Origin: Plectosphaerella cucumerina | Taxonomy: Eukaryota > Ascomycota > Sordariomycetes > Glomerellales > Plectosphaerellaceae | DNA: 64,000 nucleotides | Reading direction: 5' to 3' | NCBI GenBank assembly: GCA_020746995.1 | Contig: JAGPXD010000002.1 | Span: 1,860,001-1,924,000, forward strand | Shown here: piece after piece, positions 57,147 through 64,000 of the stretch | How positions within the stretch are numbered: position 1 is the stretch's first letter | Layout of the letters: each line of letters opens with the position of its first letter | Notes under the pieces: generated by a model | Database searches by the model: none | What the model was told of the DNA's origin: nothing | Seen by the model: the letters and a program-made list of their open reading frames with translations, nothing else | Position numbers and translations under genes: made by a program

Positions 57147-57873
57147 TGCAAAGCCGAGGCTTCTGTGGGGTGTGTGCGTGTGTGGTTGATGGTATGACAA
57201 TTGGTGGGCAAGTGGTTCGACAGTGAAGTTTTAAAAGTCGAAAACCTTTTGTAAACCTTTTAGGAGGACAATGGTCTTTTTAAAGCGTCGCAGGGAGTGT
57301 GTCGAGTCACCCAGGTGGCCAAAGTCGTGGTGGTCAAGAGAAGGGCGCGCTGGGTTGACGCGCCGAATCGCCCCGCACTCACAAAACCCGCGCGATATCA
57401 CGTGGTCTCCTGGCTGAGCCCTCACCGAAGTTCACCGAAGTAACTTGAGAGACGTCATCCACGTACGGTGGGTGACCCGAGCTACCAACCTTTACCAGCA
57501 CACCCAATGGCAGGTGCTGATGGTACAATTCTGCCAAGTGCTGGCACCATCTTCCTTTCTTGCCTTCCGTTGGAAGACTGCAGCTACATTTGAGCGTATT
57601 GGCCGTACGGTCGATCATCTGTCCAGCTGCTTCTCCAGTCGTGACAGCACTCGGAAGGATGTCTCTGGCACGGCGTGGCTCCGGGGTCCCCGCAGATCGG
57701 CCGCCCCCCGGTGATCCCCCGCGCAACCTCACCTAAACCCGGGGGAACCCTCGGCGTCTTCTCCGGCATAGGACGATACGGGCGGGTGTGGGAACAACAT
57801 AAATAGACATGGGTCTATCTCGGTACCTAGCTGTGAATTCAGCAGCTCGGTTTATTCGGATCCCATCACCAAG
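57147..57873. other. Divergent promoter region
   Basis: This lies between the alkyltransferase and the GH43 gene, transcribed outward. A CATAAATAG element about 75 bp before the GH43 start could be its TATA box. No gene seen. Confidence 0.4.
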
Positions 57874-59662
57874 ATGTTGCTTCTGAAAAACCTGGGCCTT
57901 GTCCTCTTGGCTCCCATGGCCTCGGCCCTCTGGAACCCAATCATTCCAGGCTTCAACCCAGATCCTGCAATTCTCCGAGATGGAAACGACTACTACATTG
58001 CGACCTCGACCTTCGAGTACTACCCTGGTCTACCCATCTACCATAGTAAGTGCCGTGAGTGCTGTGTTGATGTGCGCTGACCTGTCTCCTTCTAAGGTAC
58101 CGATCTCGCCAACTGGACACTTCACAGTCACGCCCTCACCCGTCCTGCGCAGTTGCAACTTTATGGCACCCCGACGACGGGCGGTGTCTGGGCACCCAGC
58201 TTGGCCAAGTTCAAGGGTAAATTCTGGCTCTCGGGCATGACGCGTTGGACGTACGATACCGTGGCACGTGTATGGCCCCGTATATGGTTTATGTCCTCCA
58301 CGGATATGGTCAACTGGTCCGACCCTGTGTGGGCTGATCCATGGGGAATCGATCCCGAACTCTTTAACGATCCTGTTACCGGAAAGACCTACCTTAACCT
58401 TATGGCTCCCAACAACAACCAAGACCGCCTTTGGGGTATCTGGGGCTGTGAGGTCTCGCTGTCGTCGGGCAGATGCATCGGCGACTACAAGGCTCTGTGG
58501 AATGGCACCCTGCCTGTGACTGGCAACTCACGACCAGAGGGGCCCAAGTCCTTCTACAAGGACGGCTGGTACTATCTGGTCCTCGCAGAGGGTGGCACCG
58601 ACGAGCTCCATCGCACAACCATTGCCCGGAGCATGAGTCCAACCGGCCCCTTTGAAGCTGGCCCTAACAATCCCATCCTTCATAATGGAGCTTGGGGTGT
58701 CAAAAATCTGACGATACAGTCGACTGGCCACGCGACGTTCGTCGAGACTGCCGACGGCGACTGGTATACATCCTACCTGGCGCGGCGTAACGTCAATGGA
58801 TCCTCTCCGCTGGGTGAGTAAAACTCTGTCATTCAGTGGCCCCAGCTAACGCATGCTAGGTCGTGAAACTTTCCTCAGCAAGGTCGACTGGGTGGATGGG
58901 TGGCCCATCAATGGCGGCGACCCCGTTCTCCTCAGCGAGCAGGTTGAGGGCTTGAAAGGCTCGCCCCCCCTCGACGAAGCCAATTCACGCCCTGTGCCAC
59001 CACCGTTTGTTGACGAATTCAACGGGGACAAGCTGCATCCTGAATGGTACCAGCTGCGCAGCCCCTACACGGAAAACTACAAGATCTTCAACGGTCGCCT
59101 GGTGTTCAGACCCAACGTCTTCGGGCTCAGTGACAGAGATGTTCCGGCCGCCCTGCTAAGGAAGCAGAAGTCTCTGAATATGACCTTCTCAGCCGAGCTG
59201 CTCGGATTCCGCGGCGAGCTCGGCCCCAGGAACAGGATCGGTGTGTCCGCCTATCTCTCTGAGCACCAGCACCAGGATATCGGCCTGCGCGGCTGCGTCA
59301 ACCAGACAGTCATGTGCCTGTACACGGAGACGCGACGGAACGGGACTCTTGGATACTGGCAGATGCCGCTGAACCAGACCGGCAAGCTCGAGTCTGGACT
59401 CACGCTGCACATCCGCGCGACGCCGCTGCAGTATGAGCTCGGCTACAGTTTCAAGGGCCAGCAGCCGACGTACGTGACGGCGATCGAGTCGAAGTGGCAG
59501 GCGTTTGGCCCGCCTGGCTGGCTTGTCTTTACCGGCAATATGTTTGGGCTTTTCGCAACGGGCGAGGGAGAGCCATGGCCCCATAACGCGCCGGATGTCG
59601 GGTTCTCCAAGGTGACGGAGACGTATTTCAAGGAGGAAATCCCGGACTACGACCGGTGGTAG
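57874..59662 (+). CDS. Secreted glycoside hydrolase family 43 (xylosidase/arabinofuranosidase type)
   Basis: Three exons, 57874-58045, 58097-58813 and 58860-59662 (introns 51 and 46 nt), encode 563 aa. A signal peptide (MLLLKNLGLVLLAPMASALW) precedes the five-bladed propeller. The expected acid triad is visible: the base Asp in GFNPDPAILR (about residue 30), the modulating Asp in WGIDPELFNDP and the acid Glu in SRPEGPKSFYKDGWYYLVLA. From about residue 330 (PPPFVDEFNGDKLHPEWYQL) comes the C-terminal beta-sandwich usual for xylosidase-like GH43 enzymes. Several N-x-S/T sites agree with secretion. The likely substrate is arabinoxylan or a related plant polysaccharide; the subfamily cannot be fixed by eye. 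The convergent neighbour is a polysaccharide-lyase-like gene. Confidence 0.93.
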
Positions 59663-60329
59663 GAGGGAGAGGAGGCGTTGGACATGTGGTTGAGAGCTTG
59701 GCGCTGATGACGGCTCGCAACGGACGAAAGATCTTTTGGATAGCCTTTGCTATTTAGAGGGTTAGTAGCACGTAATCGAGAACTCTCCTTCGCCATATTT
59801 GGCCGCCTGTTATGCCAGCCACCCTCAAGTTGTGTACTCGATGAGACTGCCAAGTCGGATGGCACGCCAATCATTGTGAATTCTGTTCTGATAGTATTTA
59901 AGTGATCAACCCAGGCCATTCCCTCGGCTCATCGGACAAGTTTCATACGATGCATGGCACGGGCACAATGCAACCCCTCTCCAGCGGAATGTTCTTTCCG
60001 CAAAAGTTTCCCAGCAATGCACATAGACCTCGATTGCATGTTTGTAATAATTTCACATCACATCACTAAGAAAATCAGAGCCCGATCCGCGGCGGAATGC
60101 CGTTGACGGGGTGCTCTCCCATCCCCTTTCGGCACCTAGACCACACCACCGACTACCTCAGTCTGCGCAGATACAGATCACCTTATCAAATCTCATAGAC
60201 TTTCTCTCAAGATTCTTGATTCATATATAGAGACGGTACTTCGAACCTCCAAAGCGAGGGGCATCAGATCGCATGACGGCGGTCAGCGGACCGTGCAAGC
60301 TGACTACCTAGAGGAAGGCTGACTGCACT
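59663..60329. other. Convergent 3' region
   Basis: This A/T-rich gap lies between the GH43 gene and the lyase-like gene. No gene recognised. Confidence 0.4.
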
Positions 60330-61720
60330 TCACGCCTCTCTGCGGAAAAGAAGCGTGCCAAACCCAAGCTGATCAAATCCGTTGCTGTTTGTTCCGTAGA
60401 AGCCGACGCCACCCTCCGAGCCGTTACCCTTCTCAACAACAAAGTCCCTGTAGGCACCAATCCAAGAAGCGTCCAGACCCTTGACCGATGCGTAGTGCGC
60501 GTAGAGCAGCTCTCCAATAGGCCTTGCTTGGCCGCGACCAACAGGACTGACATCCGTCTGTCTGCCATGTACGGAGTTGACGTAGGTCGTGAAGGGAACG
60601 TCGTGAACCAGGTTAGGTTGTACTTGGCCATGTACTCGGCACTGATGGGAATGAAAAGTCAGCGGGCTATGCCCCAAAGAATGTTCGGCATGCGGGAGAC
60701 TTACCCAGCGAGGATGCGGTTGTCGAGATATCCCCAGAGATCCATGCCTTGGCTGTATGCATGTTGCCTGATAACACCGAGAAGGGCAAAGTCAAGGATG
60801 GCGTGACCCTGATCACGACCAGCTTCCTGGTTCTGCCCGAGGACCTTGCCCGTGCAGTTTTCCTTATGCAGGGCCCAGATAGCATTTTCAATAGCCCCCA
60901 TCCCCTTGCCATTCTTGAAGTAGTCGATAGCCTCGTCCCAGATCATTCGATCATCAGCAACAACACCAATCGCCATCATGCTTGCGATGTTGGCGAGGTC
61001 CCAGTTTGCCCAGAAGAAATCGATAGGGGCACCCCAGTGCTCCGTGATAAAATCGTGGTTCATCTTGTAGAAGATGTTGACCAACATGTTGACAGTTGCT
61101 GTCGAAGTCCAGCCACTGTACTCGCGGAGTATCTCGGCGGCGTTGGCGGCTTGGTAGCCCTGCAGGCCGGCGGTAAGAACCCTATCCTCGCTTCCACGGA
61201 TTTCGACGAGTGTCGAGCTCCATGCATCGAGAATACGAGCGGCAGCCGCTGCGTATTCATCTCCTCCCCCCAGCTTCCAGCGGACGGCAAGCACATACGC
61301 GGTGGTCATCCCATTGAAGAGCCTTGCATAGTTCTGGGGGGCTTCGTCGTTGATGCCGCGGTAGATAGTTAGGAGAGGACGAGACACGTAGTTCGGGTTG
61401 GCTCGGCTCTTGAGCTTGACCCAATCGAGTACAAAGGGTTCTGCGTCTGTTTCGATAAACCCCTTAATTCGGTCAAAGTCCTCTTCGGTATGGAGGAGAC
61501 CGGGGAGAAGAAAGCCTTCCGAGGCGTCGACCGCGATGGTGGGAGTAGGTGAAGCCAGAGCTGGAGCAGCAAAGGCCAAGGCAACCGGGATGAGACCTGA
61601 GATAAGAACTTTGAATGCCCGAAAAGATGATGGCAGATATGGAGTGGTGAAATGAGAGGTAAGTTCGATGAACGTTGGACGTGTTGGCTCGCGGCGCTGA
61701 GTCGACGGTGTCGTGTAGAC
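60330..61720 (-). pseudogene. Alginate/glucuronan-lyase-like gene, apparently broken
   Basis: The long minus-strand frame (61720-60705) reads a hydrophobic signal sequence (KVLISGLIPVALAFAAPALA), then the alginate-lyase fold: MNHDFITEHWGAPIDFFWAN, IWDEAIDYFKNGKGMGAIEN and GQNQEAGRDQGHAILDFALL. A 63-nt intron (GTAAGT/CAG, 60704-60642) leads to AEYMAKYNL. There the frame must shift (near 60612-60617) to reach the family-typical DVPFTTYVNS and the end NGFDQLGFGTLLFRREA, stop at 60330. In addition, no ATG exists on this strand anywhere between the in-frame stop at 61721 and residue 100 of the domain. Either the gene is decayed, or an unseen upstream exon and an assembly error are involved. Intact relatives are secreted lyases acting on uronic-acid polymers. 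Confidence 0.7.
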
Positions 61721-62655
61721 TTACACGGACTTTGTACTTGAAGATCTTGCTTGCGCCACAAACCTACTCTACCTATCTTACCTAGTCAATACGAGGCGTC
61801 GACTGGAACTGAAACAGGTCTCGGGCCGACCCGCGTGTCGATCGTGGGGAGTAGCGACGATGAGAGGATAAGCGGAGTATAAGGACCGGGTGATCATGCC
61901 GGGGGGTTGAGAAGGCGGTAGTTGTTCGTGTAGTCCTCCGACATACCCAGGTTCCGATGTTGGCAGGAATATGCATGAAGGCAGCCTTCACGCCTTGGAA
62001 ATGCCATACGGCGCTGGGTGATACCCATCGGTAGCTCGTCCGAGACTTCACCCGAGTACTCACAGAGGTTGCCGTTCTTCTTTTGAACGATCTGCAAGTA
62101 CGGCAGTCGAGGCACTCTTTCGGATTGCGTGCATACTGTCTTCATGACCATCTAGTCCGAGACTTTCCCCGGACTTGCATACGGGGTTCGTCTGGGGTAG
62201 GTAGTGCTAGGTACCACGAGCTTCTTCGTGCAGCCCAGGTCATGGTCAAGAGGGCCGAGGTTCGACGTGATATGTGAGGCTTCCCACTCGGGTAGCCGTG
62301 AGAGGTTGGATGCTTCGTGATCATAGTACGTCACGAAAGTTGCACAGGTAGGAGGGATTGAGGGATCGGAGCCCGCCTCGTGAGCATGCTGGTTCCTCAC
62401 AGGTTAACTTGAACTTGAAGTGGCTTGCCCTGGTGATGCCAACTCCTGAGAGGGATAGGCCGAGTCCGATCGGGGTAGCGGAACCAGGCCGCTATTCACG
62501 TTATCGATTAAGATGCAGGGCTGGGGTGCAACAAACATTGTGATTCCACGGCCCAACCCAACTACATCTCTCCCATCCAACAGCACGCTTGTATCTTGCC
62601 ATCGTATCGGTCACAGGCGCTTATTCGGGCTCTTATGCCTTGGAAGTCAATCTCA
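61721..62655. other. Intergenic region
   Basis: This lies between the two broken genes, which are transcribed outward. No coding pattern was recognised. It may hold an upstream exon of the lyase-like gene; a GTAAGT donor lies exactly at its in-frame stop (61724-61719). Confidence 0.35.
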
Positions 62656-63610
62656 ATGTCGACCTTTCACCCCTTTACCCGCCTGCCCGCGGAGGTTCGA
62701 CTCATGATTTGGGAAAACGCCAAGTGGCCACGCATCGTACGACTCAAGTACGCCCCGCGCCCAGTGGTCTCGAACAAGCCTGCACCAGATCATAACCCTC
62801 AAGACCCTCAAGACCCTCAAGACCATCAGGACCCTCAAGACCACCAGGACCCTCAAGACCACTAGGACCCTCAAGACCATCAAGAACCTCAAGACCATCA
62901 AGAACCTCAAAACCATCAGGACTCTCTGTGGCTCTCAACCTCCCCGGCGCCCGCGATCTTCCACGTCTGCAAAGAAGCCCGCGCTGTCGCTTAAGACTCT
63001 CTACCGCAAGTCCTTCCGCTCTCCGCCCTCGTCCAGCCCCGAATGTTACGCATGGGTGGACTTTGAGACCGATATGATCTGCATGCCTGTGGCTGCGGCA
63101 TCGGCCCTTGGAGAGAACAGCAGTGAATGCGGCCTCATCCGGAGGCTCCAGCACGTCTGTTTCAACAGAAACGCGTTGGTGGATCTCTATGATATTGTCT
63201 TTACGGACTTTGTCGCGCTGGAAAGACTGGAGGTTATCAATAACAATTGCATTCACTACGACCGCATCCAGGACACGGCCATGATGGGCTCGGCACTTCG
63301 GAATCTACAGACCGACAAGGTCTGTATCATTGACAAAGAGACTGGCTTCGGGCGGCTCTTACACCTTAGGAAAGAGAGGACTGGAATGATCTACATCTCC
63401 GCGGCTCGGGAAGGGGTCCATCAGCGACTCAATGAATGGACGCCTTGGCAACCGATGCCGGAATTGCCAAGGGACGACTGGACATACGAATGGCCTTTGA
63501 CTTTGGCGCCTATGATGGAAACCGCTGCACCCCCCTCTGAGCTACGCCTTGGGCAACCGCAGGTTGGTGCAATGAGACTGTTCAGCCCCTGGCAATTCCC
63601 CCCCGTCTGA
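62656..63610 (+). pseudogene. 2EXR-domain protein gene with stop and frameshift
   Basis: The reading starts MSTFHPFTRLPAEVRLMIWE, the beginning of the fungal 2EXR domain, and should continue AIFHVCKEARAVA, then LYRKSFRSP and the rest of the family body to the end near 63610. It is interrupted twice. An in-frame TAG occurs at 62863-62865 inside an 18-bp tandem repeat (a CAG-to-TAG change, as neighbouring copies show). A one-base shift follows near 62990, after KEARAVA. The downstream 185 codons (YAWVDFETDMICMP and on) are open and well biased. No splice sites that would remove both lesions were found. The function of 2EXR proteins is unknown; they are numerous in filamentous fungi. Confidence 0.75.
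62794..62922. repeat. 18-bp tandem repeat (DPQDHQ-coding)
   Basis: About seven copies of gaccctcaagaccatcag-type units stand head to tail inside the 2EXR frame, encoding DPQDHQ/EPQDHQ. Copies differ mainly by single transitions, one of which creates the TAG stop. Confidence 0.85.
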
Positions 63611-64000
63611 ATTACAAATATATCTGGCGGAGACAGCTGCCCGTTTTACTGGATCGCGAGGTGTGCCAACCGTGGTGGCGGCAAAGTCCGCCGCGGACTC
63701 TGTTTTCGGGGGGTTCAGTGACGATCCGCCAGCGGAGGAGCCCCGGTTTAATGGAGGGGCAGCCATTGCACTGCTGCATAAACTCCGCCAGACAACACCC
63801 CGCCAACCACCTCGCCTCTCGGATTCGGGTTCCTCTTATGGCCCAGAACCGCTCTGGACTCTAAGCCGTGTCCGGGAACCCTTGAACCGGCGACTTTGGG
63901 TCGAATATGAAGGGCGCGTAGGATCATTCAGGGGTCATTGTGTGCGTGTCGCGGTGGACCTCTGTAAGCCACGACTTCAATTGATCTGTAAGCCGCGATT
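63611..64000. other. Right-edge noncoding sequence
   Basis: No gene was recognised. The phrase tctgtaagccacga at about 63962 recurs as tctgtaagccgcga at 63985, a short direct repeat at the very edge of the window. Confidence 0.35.

Noticed and set aside
62653..62916. Hydrophobic MVLRFLMVLRVL-type repeat protein on the minus strand
   Set aside because: It is only the reverse complement of the DPQDHQ-coding 18-bp repeat, in a frame with no upstream gene structure.

Overview
The window is nuclear DNA of a filamentous ascomycete, most likely a Sordariomycete. It shows short GT-AG introns with CTRAC-type branch points, split ATP-citrate lyase genes (acl1/acl2) in head-to-head orientation, 2EXR and GFA family proteins, a plant-cell-wall GH43 enzyme, and long GC-rich intergenic stretches. 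No prokaryotic features, CRISPR arrays, rRNA or convincing tRNA genes were seen. All gene models were assembled by eye from reading frames, splice signals and family resemblance.

Left third (1-29 kb): the 3' end of an unidentified gene; a small SERF/4F5-type gene; a Pumilio (Puf4-type) RNA-binding protein; a coiled-coil protein with a probable micro-exon; a 5.3 kb stretch with no recognisable gene; RPC2, the second-largest subunit of RNA polymerase III; a mitochondrial-looking unknown protein; and acl2 and acl1, which together make cytosolic acetyl-CoA and share a 2.9 kb promoter region.

Middle (27-54 kb): a small Cys-containing protein with a hydrophobic tail; mitochondrial ribosomal protein uL30m; eaf3 (chromo-barrel plus MRG domain), whose 1.2 kb first intron contains another open gene on the same strand; three inner-kinetochore (CCAN) candidates, namely Nkp2/Cnl2, an AT-hook CENP-Q/Fta7-like protein and a tiny four-exon CENP-W; a thioredoxin-like membrane protein; an unknown Cys-headed protein; a secreted Thr/Pro/acid-rich protein; a DHA1 multidrug transporter; prefoldin subunit 4; and an RGG-tailed YAG7-like protein.

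Right end (54-64 kb): a GFA-family zinc protein, an O6-alkylguanine-DNA alkyltransferase, a secreted GH43 glycosidase, and two genes that look broken. One is an alginate/glucuronan-lyase-like gene with no usable ATG and a frameshift. The other is a 2EXR-domain gene with a stop codon inside an 18-bp tandem repeat and a second frameshift. The change from housekeeping genes to CAZymes and decayed accessory genes suggests a less conserved chromosomal segment beyond about 57 kb. The most unusual observations are the same-strand gene inside the eaf3 intron, the three kinetochore genes within 18 kb, and a degenerate ~190 bp tandem repeat upstream of the Pumilio gene.
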